Source: Bacteroidales bacterium UBA1745
GTDB taxonomy: Bacteria; Bacteroidota; Bacteroidia; Bacteroidales; UBA932
Direction of reading: 5' to 3'
DNA length: 13,607 bases
Assembly: GCA_002314885.1 (NCBI GenBank)
Contig: DCHT01000047.1
Span: 1-13,607 of the forward strand
Shown: positions 6,782 to 13,510 of the stretch, piece by piece
How positions within the stretch are numbered: the first letter of the stretch is position 1
How the letters are laid out: each line of letters starts with the position of its first letter
Program-made: the position numbers and the translations under genes
Notes under the pieces: generated by a model
Told to the model about the DNA's origin: nothing
Databases searched by the model: none
What the model saw: the letters and a program-made list of their open reading frames with translations, nothing else

Positions 6782-7780
6782 TTATTTTTTATCAGTCCTT
6801 CCGCTGCGTCTGAAGAGAGCGTAAGCCCTCATAAACTCGTTGTAAGGGATACCCGGGAAGCCTCCGAAGGTCATTCCCTCCTGCTTCACGGTGCTGATGA
6901 CGCCGGACTTGGCGGCGATGGTGGTGCGGTCCGCGAGAGTGAGGTGACCGACGACACCGGCCTGGCCCGCGATGACGCACTGCTTACCGATCTTGGCTGA
7001 GCCGGCGATGCCCGCCTGGCCGCACATCACGGTGTTCTCGCCTATCTCCACGTTGTGGGCAATCTGACAGAGGTTGTCGATCTTCACGCCCTGGTGGATG
7101 ATGGTAGGACCCATCTGGGACTTGTCCACGCAGCTGCAGGCGCCTATCTCGACATTGTCCTCGATGATGACGTTGCCGGTGTGCTCTATCTTCTTATATG
7201 AGCCGTCGGCGGTCGGAGCGAAGCCGAAGCCGTCCGCACCTATCACGGTGTTGGCGTGGAGTATGACATTGTTGCCGATTACCATACCCGGATAGATCTT
7301 CACGCCCGGATAGATGATGCAGTGATGGCCGATCTGGACATTGTCGCCGATATAGACCTGTTCGTAAATCTTCGTGCAGTCGCCGACCTTGGCCTTTTTT
7401 CCTATATACGCGAAGTCGCCCACATAGACCCTCTTGCCGAGCTTCGCAGAGCAGCGGATGTGGCAATGGAGGCCTCTGTGACGCTTGTAGGAGCGCTTCT
7501 GGGCAGTGACATAGTCGAGCAGCGCCGCAACAGCCTCGTAGGCGTTCTCGACGCGTATCATCGTAGCCGCAACCTCCTGGGAAGGCTCGAATGTGTTGTT
7601 GACTATGATGGCAGTAGACTTGGATTCATAGACATACTGCTCGTACTTCGGATTTGCGAAAAAGCTGATAGCTCCGGGCTTGCCGTTCTCGATTCTCGCG
7701 AAGGTCGTGATGACCGCTTCCGGGTCGCCCTGGACCGTGCCGTGGAGGATTTCAGCTATTTCTTTTACCTTAAATTCCAT
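6782..7780 (-). CDS. lpxD: UDP-3-O-(3-hydroxyacyl)glucosamine N-acyltransferase
   Basis: Third step of lipid A synthesis: adds the second 3-hydroxyacyl chain, to the 2-amino group of UDP-3-O-acylglucosamine. With the ATG at 7780 the protein is 332 aa, near the family norm (E. coli 341). The N-terminal uridine-binding domain (about 1-100) contains GAISFFANPKYEQYVYES at 36-53. The beta-helix runs from about 105 to 300, with GADGFGFAPTADGSYKKIEH at 181-200 and catalytic His242 in KIDNLCQIAHNVEIG. The end (FGGFPGIPYNEFMRAYALFR) is typical of the family. The frame is open upstream to an ATG at 7882, but the extra 34 residues are not LpxD-like and would cover the divergent promoter, so MEFKVKEIAEILHG is taken as the start. 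It is the first gene of the leftward lpxD-lpxC-lpxA-wbqC run and is divergent from rimP. Confidence 0.95.
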   Translation of the reverse strand: MEFKVKEIAEILHGTVQGDPEAVITTFARIENGKPGAISFFANPKYEQYVYESKSTAIIVNNTFEPSQEVAATMIRVENAYEAVAALLDYVTAQKRSYKRHRGLHCHIRCSAKLGKRVYVGDFAYIGKKAKVGDCTKIYEQVYIGDNVQIGHHCIIYPGVKIYPGMVIGNNVILHANTVIGADGFGFAPTADGSYKKIEHTGNVIIEDNVEIGACSCVDKSQMGPTIIHQGVKIDNLCQIAHNVEIGENTVMCGQAGIAGSAKIGKQCVIAGQAGVVGHLTLADRTTIAAKSGVISTVKQEGMTFGGFPGIPYNEFMRAYALFRRSGRTDKK

Positions 7781-7788
7781 CTGGTAGT

Positions 7789-7818
7789 TTTGTTTATTCA
7801 AATATCTTCGTATCTTTG
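7789..7818 (+). promoter_or_regulatory. Promoter of the rimP-nusA-infB operon
   Basis: TTTG (7789-7792), an 18-nt spacer and TATCTTTG (7811-7818) match the Bacteroidota consensus well. Transcription should begin near 7825, giving a leader of roughly 70 nt before the rimP ATG. The same stretch read leftward contains GATATTTG (7806-7799), a weaker candidate -7 box for lpxD, so the divergent promoters appear to overlap face to face. The segment 7799-7818 is partly symmetric, with CAAA at one end and TTTG at the other. Confidence 0.65.
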
Positions 7819-7835
7819 CGTCGTGAAAACGATTT

Positions 7836-7861
7836 AAGGGGACCGAGCAGGGCCCCTTTTT
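7836..7861 (+). terminator. Terminator-like hairpin in the rimP leader (possible attenuator)
   Basis: AAGGGG (7836-7841), an 11-nt loop and CCCCTT (7853-7858) form a 6-bp GC-rich stem that runs into TTTTT (7857-7861). It lies after the predicted rimP transcription start and before the rimP ATG at 7894, where it could stop transcription early. Whether it terminates is inferred; the stem is short. In the leftward direction it lacks a proper U-tract. Confidence 0.45.
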
Positions 7862-7893
7862 GATTGCCAAACTCAATTCCAAAACGCAAAAAA

Positions 7894-8361
7894 ATGAACG
7901 TCAAGGATATTAAAGATGCTATCGAAGCCGTAATTGTTGCACAAGGTTGCTTCCTTGTTGACGCAATAGTTAGCAAAGATAACGATATTTTGATTACAAT
8001 CGAGTCAGAAGAGGGCACCGTATGCCTTGAAGACTGCGAAAAAATCAACGATGTGGTGCTTTCCACCTTCGACAGGGACGTGGAAGACTACTCCCTCACC
8101 GTCTCATCAGCCGGCCTCGACCAGCCTTTCAAGGTGCTCAAGCAGTACCTCAAGGCCGTAGGAACCCAGGTTGAGGTATCCCTCAAGGGCGGTAAGAAGA
8201 TGGTCGCAACCCTCGCGGCTGCCGACGAAAACGGCATCACCATCCGCTACAGCGCCAAGGAGGCAGTGGAAGGCAGCAAGAAGAAAGTTGTCGTCGAACA
8301 CGAAGAAAACTATCCATACGCCCAGGTTAACGGCGTAAGACCATATATCACATTCGAGTAA
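7894..8361 (+). CDS. rimP: Ribosome maturation factor
   Basis: RimP assists late maturation of the 30S ribosomal subunit. The protein is 155 aa, the usual size in Bacteroides. The N-terminal domain begins MNVKDIKDAIEAVIVAQGCF; CLEDCEKINDVV and the family signature YSLTVSSAGLDQPFK (about residues 71-85) follow. The C-terminal SH3-like part carries GTQVEVSLKGGKKMVATLAA and ends in GVRPYITFE. The frame can be opened at a TTG (7864), but the ATG at 7894 gives the conserved start. No Shine-Dalgarno is present; an A-rich stretch precedes the start. It is the first gene of the rimP-nusA-infB operon, an order conserved across bacteria, and lies 24 bp before nusA. The preceding promoter and terminator-like hairpin suggest leader control. 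Confidence 0.93.
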   Translation: MNVKDIKDAIEAVIVAQGCFLVDAIVSKDNDILITIESEEGTVCLEDCEKINDVVLSTFDRDVEDYSLTVSSAGLDQPFKVLKQYLKAVGTQVEVSLKGGKKMVATLAAADENGITIRYSAKEAVEGSKKKVVVEHEENYPYAQVNGVRPYITFE

Positions 8362-8385
8362 ACATAAAAATATATAACACATCAA

Positions 8386-9618
8386 ATGGAACAGAAGATT
8401 GACCTGAAAGAAGCTTTTTCTGAATTCAAGAAGCAGAAAAACATCGACAAGAACATTATGATCAGCGTGCTTGAGGACGTTTTCAAGACCCAGCTCGCAA
8501 AGACTTACGGCACATCCGACAACTTTGACGTCATCGTCAATGAGAAGGGTGACCTTGACATCTTCCAGAACCTCGAGGTTGTGGAGACCGTAGAGGATCC
8601 TGCCACTCAGATCGCACTCTCAGACGTAGACGACGACTTCGAGATCGGTGACGAGTACGTTCGCAAGATCGAGCTCAAGGACTTCGGCCGCCGTGGCATC
8701 CTCAACCTGAAGCAGAACCTCCAGGGCCGCATTATGGACATCGAGAGGGCCAACATCTACAACAAGTACCTCGGCAAGATCGGTGAGATCTTCACCGGCG
8801 AAGTTTACCAGACCTGGTCAAAGGAGGTTCTCCTCCTCGACGAGGACGGCAACGAGCTCAGGCTTCCTAAGTCAGAGCAGATCCCTGGCGAGCACTTCAA
8901 GAAGAACGACGTCGTGAAGGCTATCATCAAGAGCGTCGAGCTCAAGAACAACACCACTCCTTATATCGTACTTTCCAGGACCTCCAACGAGTTCCTCGAG
9001 AAGCTCTTCGAGCAGGAAGTTCCTGAGATCTACGATGGCCTCATCACCATCAAGAAGGTTGTCCGCGTACCTGGCGAGCGCGCCAAGGTCGCTGTTGAGT
9101 CCTACGACGACCGCGTGGATCCAATCGGAGCCTGCATCGGCGTCAAGGGCGCACGTATCATCGGTATCGTGAAGGAACTCCGCAACGAGAACATCGACGT
9201 GCTTCCTTGGACCAGCAACGTGAACCTCCTCATCCAGAGGGCACTCAACCCTGCAAAGATCTCTTCCATCGTCAACGACCCTGCAGAGGACAAGATCAAG
9301 GTCTTCATGCAGCCTGAAGAGGTCAAGAAGGGCATCGGTAAGGGCGGTTGCAACATCCGTCTCGCAGGTATGCTCGTAGGCAAGGAAATCGAGGTTTGGA
9401 GAGAGGTAGCAAACCAGGAAGAGGAGGAAGACGTACTCCTCAGCGAGTTCAATGACGTTATCGACCAGTGGGTAATCGACAAGCTCCAGGGCATCGGATG
9501 CGACACTGCGAAGAACGTACTCGCACTCTCTGCAGAGGACATCGCCAAGAGGGCTGACCTCGAGGACGAGACCGTAGAAGAGGTGCTCGCTATTCTCAGA
9601 GCCGAATTCGAAGACTAA
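8386..9618 (+). CDS. nusA: Transcription termination/antitermination factor NusA
   Basis: NusA binds RNA polymerase and nascent RNA and modulates pausing, termination and antitermination. The protein is 410 aa, matching the shorter Bacteroidota form rather than the 495-aa E. coli protein with its acidic repeats. Domains in order: an RNA polymerase-binding N-terminal domain (1-125), an S1 domain (about 130-200, from KIGEIFTGEVYQ), KH1 (about 240-290, with IGACIGVKGARIIGIVKEL) and KH2 (about 310-350, with KGIGKGGCNIRLAGMLVGKE). After an acidic linker (EEEED) a short helix-hairpin-helix-like tail runs from about 366 to 408 (QGIGCDTAKNVLALSAEDIA). It begins 24 bp after rimP and ends 20 bp before infB. 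If the leader hairpin before rimP is an attenuator, NusA could feed back on its own operon, as known in E. coli. Confidence 0.96.
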   Translation: MEQKIDLKEAFSEFKKQKNIDKNIMISVLEDVFKTQLAKTYGTSDNFDVIVNEKGDLDIFQNLEVVETVEDPATQIALSDVDDDFEIGDEYVRKIELKDFGRRGILNLKQNLQGRIMDIERANIYNKYLGKIGEIFTGEVYQTWSKEVLLLDEDGNELRLPKSEQIPGEHFKKNDVVKAIIKSVELKNNTTPYIVLSRTSNEFLEKLFEQEVPEIYDGLITIKKVVRVPGERAKVAVESYDDRVDPIGACIGVKGARIIGIVKELRNENIDVLPWTSNVNLLIQRALNPAKISSIVNDPAEDKIKVFMQPEEVKKGIGKGGCNIRLAGMLVGKEIEVWREVANQEEEEDVLLSEFNDVIDQWVIDKLQGIGCDTAKNVLALSAEDIAKRADLEDETVEEVLAILRAEFED

Positions 9619-9638
9619 TTAACACCTGGCAATCATAT

Positions 9639-12494
9639 ATGGCAGAAATCAGATTAAGTAAATTAACCAAGCAGTTCAATATTGGACTGAGCACCCTCGT
9701 CGACTTCCTCAACCAGAAGGGATTCGGCGTAACCACTGACCCTAATATGAAGGTGTCCGACGAATGTCTGCCACTTCTCACCACTGCCTTCGGCGAAGAT
9801 ATGAAGGCAAAGCAGGAAGCCGACAAGACAGCCGTCAAGATCAAGGAAATCATAGACGGAGCCAGCGCAAAGAAGGCTGCCAAAGAAGAGGAGGAGGAAG
9901 CTGTTTCCGAACTCCGCATCAAGAGCAACTCCCTCGCAGAGCCTGCAAAGGCCGCTGCTCCTAAGGCTGAAGCGCCTAAGGCTGAGCCAGTTGCGCCTAA
10001 GGCCGAGCCGGTTGCTCCTAAGGCTGAGCCTGTTGCCCCTAAGACTGAGGCCCCTAAGGTTGAAGGCCCTAAGGTGGTTTCCAAGATCGACCTCTCCCAG
10101 TTCGACAAGAAGAAAAAGGCTGAGGCCCCTAAGGCTGAGCCTGTAGAGCCGAAAGCCGAGCCTGTTGCTGCTGAGCCTAAGGCCGAGGAAGTCAAGGCCG
10201 AGCCAGTTGCCCCTAAGGCAGAGCCGGTTGAAGAGCCTGTTGCCGTCAAGGCAGAGCCTCGCGAGGTGAAGATCGAAGTGGAGAAGCTTGCCGGACCAAA
10301 GGTCGTTGACAAGATCGACCTCTCCCAGTTCGACAAGAAGAAAAAGAAGAAGGAAAAACGCGAGCGTATCGGCGCGGGCGGCAGCCAGAAGGTTGACGTG
10401 ACCAAGGAGAACGCCGTGAACAACCCAGGCAAGAGGGGCGACCGCAACAACGGTGGCAACAATGGCGGCAACAACAACCGTGGCGGCCAGAACAACAACC
10501 CTAATGCCGGCAAGGGCAACAACAAGAAGAACAACCGCGGCAACGACCGCTTCAAACCTGCAATGACCGAGGCCGAGCAGGAAGAGATGCAGAAGGAAAT
10601 CCAGAAGCAGATCAAGGAGACCTACGCTCGTATGAACGAGAGCAAGGGCAAGAACCAGTTCGGCGCAAAGCACAGAAAGGAGAAGAGAGAGGCCGTAGCC
10701 CAGAAGGCAATGGAGGAGATGGAGCTCCAGCAGATGGAGAACAAGGTACTGAAGGTTACGGAGTTCGTGACCGTCAGCGACCTCGCCACCCTGATGAACA
10801 ATACCCCTGTGACCAAGGTCATCGGCGCTTGTATGAGCCTCGGTATTATGGTGTCCATCAACCAGCGCCTCGACGCGGAGACCCTCGTGCTCGTTGCCGA
10901 GGAATTCGGATATGAGGTTGAATTCGTGACTGCAGAACTCACCGAGGCCATCGCCAACAATGAGGAAGAGCAGGGCGAGCTCACCAGCCGTCCGCCAGTG
11001 ATCACCATTATGGGTCACGTCGACCACGGTAAGACTTCCCTCCTCGACTACATCCGCAAGTCCAACGTCATCGCCGGTGAGGCCGGTGGTATCACCCAGC
11101 ACATCGGTGCATACAACGTGAAGATGCCTGACGGACGTCATATCACCTTCCTCGACACCCCTGGCCACGAGGCGTTCACCGCTATGCGTGCCCGTGGTGC
11201 GAAGATGACCGATATCGCGATCATCATCATCGCAGCCGACGACGCCATAATGCCACAGACCGTGGAGGCAATCAACCACGCACAGGCAGCAGGCGTTCCT
11301 ATGGTATTCGCTATCAATAAGATAGACAAGCCAGGTGCAAACCCTGAGAAGATACGTGAGCAGCTCTCCCAGATGAACATCCTCGTCGAGGACTGGGGCG
11401 GCAAGTACCAGTGCCAGGAGATTTCCGCCAAGAAGGGAATCGGCGTAGAGGACCTTCTCGAGAAGGTGCTCCTCGAGGCTGACCTCCTTGAGCTCAAGGC
11501 CTGCGCGGACGTTCGTGCAAGCGGCGCCATCATCGAGTCCGCCCTCGACAAGGGCCGTGGCTTCGTGGCAACCGTGCTCGTACAGAACGGTACCCTCCAC
11601 GTGGGCGACTTCATGCTCTCAGGCTACCACTGGGGCCGTGTGAAGGCAATGTTCAACGAACGTGGTCAGAAGGTCACCGAGGCAGGTCCTGCAACCCCTG
11701 TTTCAGTTCTCGGCCTCAACGGTGCTCCTACCGCAGGTGAGACCTTCAACGTGATGGCTGACGAGAAGGAAGCCAAGGACATCGCCAACAAGCGTGAGCA
11801 GCTCATCCGCATCCAGGGCATCAAGACCCAGAAGCATATGACTCTCGAGGAAATCGGCCGCCGTATCGCCATCGGAAACTTCAAGGAGCTCAACTTCATC
11901 GTCAAAGGCGACGTGGACGGTTCCATCGAGGCACTCTCCGATTCCATCATCAAGCTCTCCAACGAGGAGGTGCGCGTGAATGTGATCCACAAGGCTGTGG
12001 GTGCCATCTCCGAGTCCGATATCCTCCTTGCAGCCGCATCAGACGCCATCATCGTCGGCTTCCAGGTACGTCCTTCAGTGAACGCCCGCAAGCTCGCCGA
12101 GAAGGAGCAGATCGAAATCCGCCTCTACTCAGTCATCTACGACTGTATCAACGAGATCCGCGACGGTATCGAGGGTATGCTCGCACCTGAGCAGAAGGAA
12201 GTCATCTGCGGTACTGCAGAGATCCAGCAGACCTTCAAGATCAGCAAGGTGGGCACTATCGCCGGCTGTATCGTCAAGGAAGGCAAGATCAACAAGGCCA
12301 ACAAGGTTCGACTCATACGCGAAGGCATCGTAATCTACACCGGCGAACTCGGATCCCTCAAGAGATTCAAGGACGACGCAAAGGAAGTCCTCACCGGTAT
12401 GGAATGCGGTCTCAACATCGAGAACTTCAACGACATCAAGGTCGGCGATATCGTAGAGTCCTACACCATCGAAGAAATCAAGAGAACACTTTAA
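9639..12494 (+). CDS. infB: Translation initiation factor IF-2
   Basis: The GTPase that places initiator tRNA on the ribosome and promotes subunit joining. The protein is 951 aa. It opens with the IF-2 N-terminal helical domain (RLSKLTKQFNIGLSTLVDFL), then a long low-complexity linker: Ala/Pro/Lys/Glu repeats (about 101-220, repeated PKAEPVA), two basic IDLSQFDKKKK modules (150-160 and 226-236), and an Asn/Gly-rich stretch (about 260-312). A second conserved N-domain lies at about 365-430 (VLKVTEFVTVSDLATLMN). GTPase motifs are G1 GHVDHGKT at 459-466, G3 DTPGHE at 506-511 and G4 NKID at 560-563. Domains II, III and IV (C1/C2) follow, with the Met-tRNA-binding end finishing at GDIVESYTIEEIKRTL. 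The linker differs widely between species and is probably flexible. No Shine-Dalgarno is visible. Confidence 0.97.
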   Translation: MAEIRLSKLTKQFNIGLSTLVDFLNQKGFGVTTDPNMKVSDECLPLLTTAFGEDMKAKQEADKTAVKIKEIIDGASAKKAAKEEEEEAVSELRIKSNSLAEPAKAAAPKAEAPKAEPVAPKAEPVAPKAEPVAPKTEAPKVEGPKVVSKIDLSQFDKKKKAEAPKAEPVEPKAEPVAAEPKAEEVKAEPVAPKAEPVEEPVAVKAEPREVKIEVEKLAGPKVVDKIDLSQFDKKKKKKEKRERIGAGGSQKVDVTKENAVNNPGKRGDRNNGGNNGGNNNRGGQNNNPNAGKGNNKKNNRGNDRFKPAMTEAEQEEMQKEIQKQIKETYARMNESKGKNQFGAKHRKEKREAVAQKAMEEMELQQMENKVLKVTEFVTVSDLATLMNNTPVTKVIGACMSLGIMVSINQRLDAETLVLVAEEFGYEVEFVTAELTEAIANNEEEQGELTSRPPVITIMGHVDHGKTSLLDYIRKSNVIAGEAGGITQHIGAYNVKMPDGRHITFLDTPGHEAFTAMRARGAKMTDIAIIIIAADDAIMPQTVEAINHAQAAGVPMVFAINKIDKPGANPEKIREQLSQMNILVEDWGGKYQCQEISAKKGIGVEDLLEKVLLEADLLELKACADVRASGAIIESALDKGRGFVATVLVQNGTLHVGDFMLSGYHWGRVKAMFNERGQKVTEAGPATPVSVLGLNGAPTAGETFNVMADEKEAKDIANKREQLIRIQGIKTQKHMTLEEIGRRIAIGNFKELNFIVKGDVDGSIEALSDSIIKLSNEEVRVNVIHKAVGAISESDILLAAASDAIIVGFQVRPSVNARKLAEKEQIEIRLYSVIYDCINEIRDGIEGMLAPEQKEVICGTAEIQQTFKISKVGTIAGCIVKEGKINKANKVRLIREGIVIYTGELGSLKRFKDDAKEVLTGMECGLNIENFNDIKVGDIVESYTIEEIKRTL
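10083..10346 (+). repeat. Pair of identical 36-bp direct repeats inside infB
   Basis: Bases 10083-10118 and 10311-10346 are identical over 36 bp and in the same frame, encoding the basic module KIDLSQFDKKKK. They bracket part of the PKAEPV-coding tract, which is itself a degenerate tandem repeat (about 9960-10260). Repeats of this kind can expand or contract by recombination or slippage. Confidence 0.85.
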
Positions 12495-12514
12495 ACACTT
12501 TTATTCTAACTATT

Positions 12515-13105
12515 ATGAAAAAAATCATTGCATTTGCAGCAACTCTGGTTGCCCTCTTCTCGCTCACTTCCTGCGAGGACTTCCTCAACAAGCTTCCGCT
12601 TAACTACTGGTACTGCGGTTCCGAGTGCGTCATCGCCGGATCAGCAACAATCACGCACGAAAAGATTGGATCAGGTGAATACACCTCAGTAACCCTTTCC
12701 CCTAAGGCCGAAGGTCTCGATGAGGGTATTATATATGGTGTCCTAATATCAAAGGAGTTGTGGGATAAGGCTCTTGCAGGAGAGACTATTCCTGTCAATG
12801 AACTCACTATCGCTAGCTACAGCCAGACTGGAAAAGAAAACTCTATCAGCTGTTTGGGCGCTACAATAGTTGCCGGTTATGGTACACTCGGCAATTATAA
12901 GTACGGCAACCAGGAGGCAAGTATGACCGCCGAACTGTCATCAACCAACTACCTTACCTTCAAGGTGGAAGCAAAAGCCAAGACAGTCAAGAAGCTGAAC
13001 CCTAACGGTGACGGCTCTTGGGTTGAAATTCCTGAAGCAGAGCAGAAGGAAATCAACTTCGGTGCTCACTTCGCAGGTATCCCTGAGATCGTCAACAAGC
13101 TATAA
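12515..13105 (+). CDS. Small lipoprotein with a SusD-like N-terminus, function unknown
   Basis: A 196-aa protein beginning MKKIIAFAATLVALFSLTSC: a lipoprotein signal with a lipobox-like LTSC, so Cys20 is the probable lipidated residue. The mature start CEDFLNKLP resembles the start of SusD/RagB lipoproteins (CxDFLDxxP), and the acidic residues after Cys would suit export to the cell surface. Beyond that nothing resembles SusD, which is about 500 aa: the rest is a probably beta-rich stretch with two further Cys close together (NYWYCGSEC), no repeats and no membrane segment. I recognise no family. The reading frame extends upstream into infB (to 12404), but only the ATG at 12515 gives the signal peptide. 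It starts 20 bp after infB with no promoter seen, so it may be read from the operon. The middle (about 12720-12860) uses more AT-rich codons than its neighbours. A palindrome starts 8 bp after its stop. Confidence 0.8.
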   Translation: MKKIIAFAATLVALFSLTSCEDFLNKLPLNYWYCGSECVIAGSATITHEKIGSGEYTSVTLSPKAEGLDEGIIYGVLISKELWDKALAGETIPVNELTIASYSQTGKENSISCLGATIVAGYGTLGNYKYGNQEASMTAELSSTNYLTFKVEAKAKTVKKLNPNGDGSWVEIPEAEQKEINFGAHFAGIPEIVNKL

Positions 13106-13112
13106 ACTCCAG

Positions 13113-13149
13113 AAAGTGGTGCAGAACTAGTGCCACTACTTCTGCGCCA
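13113..13149. repeat. Palindromic repeat, copy A (also a candidate terminator)
   Basis: Centred on C13133: 13117-13132 can pair with 13134-13149, with one C/C mismatch and one G-U pair. It begins 8 bp after the lipoprotein stop and is followed by AATTTT, so its RNA could act as a terminator for the rimP-nusA-infB-lipoprotein transcript. The left arm carries GCAGAACTAGTG. Confidence 0.8.
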
Positions 13150-13166
13150 AATTTTGCACATTACGG

Positions 13167-13199
13167 CTCCAACAGTCACGCATCCGCTGACTGTTGGAG
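13167..13199. repeat. Perfect 12-bp stem-loop
   Basis: CTCCAACAGTCA (13167-13178) and TGACTGTTGGAG (13188-13199) pair without mismatch around a 9-nt loop. It sits between palindrome copies A and B and is unrelated to them in sequence. No U-tract follows it on either strand. Confidence 0.85.
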
Positions 13200-13203
13200 T
13201 TGA

Positions 13204-13240
13204 AAAGTGGTGCAGTACTAGTGGCACTACTTCTGCGCCA
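13204..13240. repeat. Palindromic repeat, copy B
   Basis: Centred on G13224: 13207-13223 pair with 13225-13241, with T/T and C/C mismatches and one G-U. It differs from copy A at only two positions (13216, T instead of A; and the centre), so the two are recent duplicates or under constraint. Confidence 0.8.
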
Positions 13241-13246
13241 CGCAAA

Positions 13247-13278
13247 GCGGGGGCAAAAACCGTCTGTTTTGCCCCCGC
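13247..13278. repeat. Perfect 12-bp G-rich stem-loop
   Basis: GCGGGGGCAAAA (13247-13258) pairs exactly with TTTTGCCCCCGC (13267-13278) around an 8-nt loop. The next stem-loop shares GGGGGCAAAA in its left arm. Confidence 0.85.
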
Positions 13279-13297
13279 ATTCTTGCCTCCTCAAAAC

Positions 13298-13330
13298 CCG
13301 GGGGCAAAAAGCCACCCTTTTGTCCCCCGG
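13298..13330. repeat. Second G-rich stem-loop with one-base bulge
   Basis: CCGGGGGCAAAA (from 13298) pairs with TTTTGTCCCCCGG (13318-13330), leaving one T (13323) bulged. It looks like a diverged copy of the stem-loop at 13247-13278. Confidence 0.75.
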
Positions 13331-13339
13331 AGGCACCGT

Positions 13340-13366
13340 TGCCGCGCCTTATATGGAAGCGCGGCA
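13340..13366. repeat. 8-bp GC-rich stem-loop
   Basis: TGCCGCGC (13340-13347) and GCGCGGCA (13359-13366) with an 11-nt loop. Its right arm overlaps an alternative stem, GCAGCT (13364-13369) with AGCTGC (13378-13383), so the two structures exclude each other. Confidence 0.65.
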
Positions 13367-13460
13367 GCTACGGACGCAGCTGCGGGGGGCTCTGTGGAAA
13401 GGCCCTCCTCGCTGCGCCGTTGCCGGCAAGGAGGCGTGGCCACCGAAGGACACGAAGCTG

Positions 13461-13502
13461 GCCACAGAAACAGTCTACGGAGCGAAAGGTTGTTTCTGTG
13501 GC
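13461..13502. repeat. Perfect 12-bp stem-loop next to copy C
   Basis: GCCACAGAAACA (13461-13472) and TGTTTCTGTGGC (13491-13502) pair exactly; four more inner pairs, two of them G-U, extend the stem to 16 and leave a 10-nt loop. Confidence 0.85.
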
Positions 13503-13510
13503 AAGACCAG

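Noticed and set aside
7781..7882. Longer lpxD starting at 7882
   Set aside because: The added 34 residues do not resemble LpxD and would be encoded by the divergent promoter region; MEFKVKEIAE is the usual start.
7864..7893. TTG start for rimP at 7864
   Set aside because: It adds PNSIPKRKK ahead of the conserved MNVKDIKDAI, and an ATG is available at 7894.
9596..10615. Minus-strand open frame with GATGSALGA-like repeats
   Set aside because: The repeats are the reverse complement of the PKAEPVA-coding tract of infB; there is no independent evidence of a gene.
9663..11600. Long open frame of 645 codons on the minus strand opposite infB
   Set aside because: It is antisense to a clearly real IF-2 gene. 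The product is Leu/Val-rich low complexity with no motif, as expected from the complement of GC-biased codons.
12404..12514. Longer start for the lipoprotein inside infB
   Set aside because: It would bury the lipoprotein signal peptide 37 residues into the protein; the ATG at 12515 gives a proper signal and lipobox.
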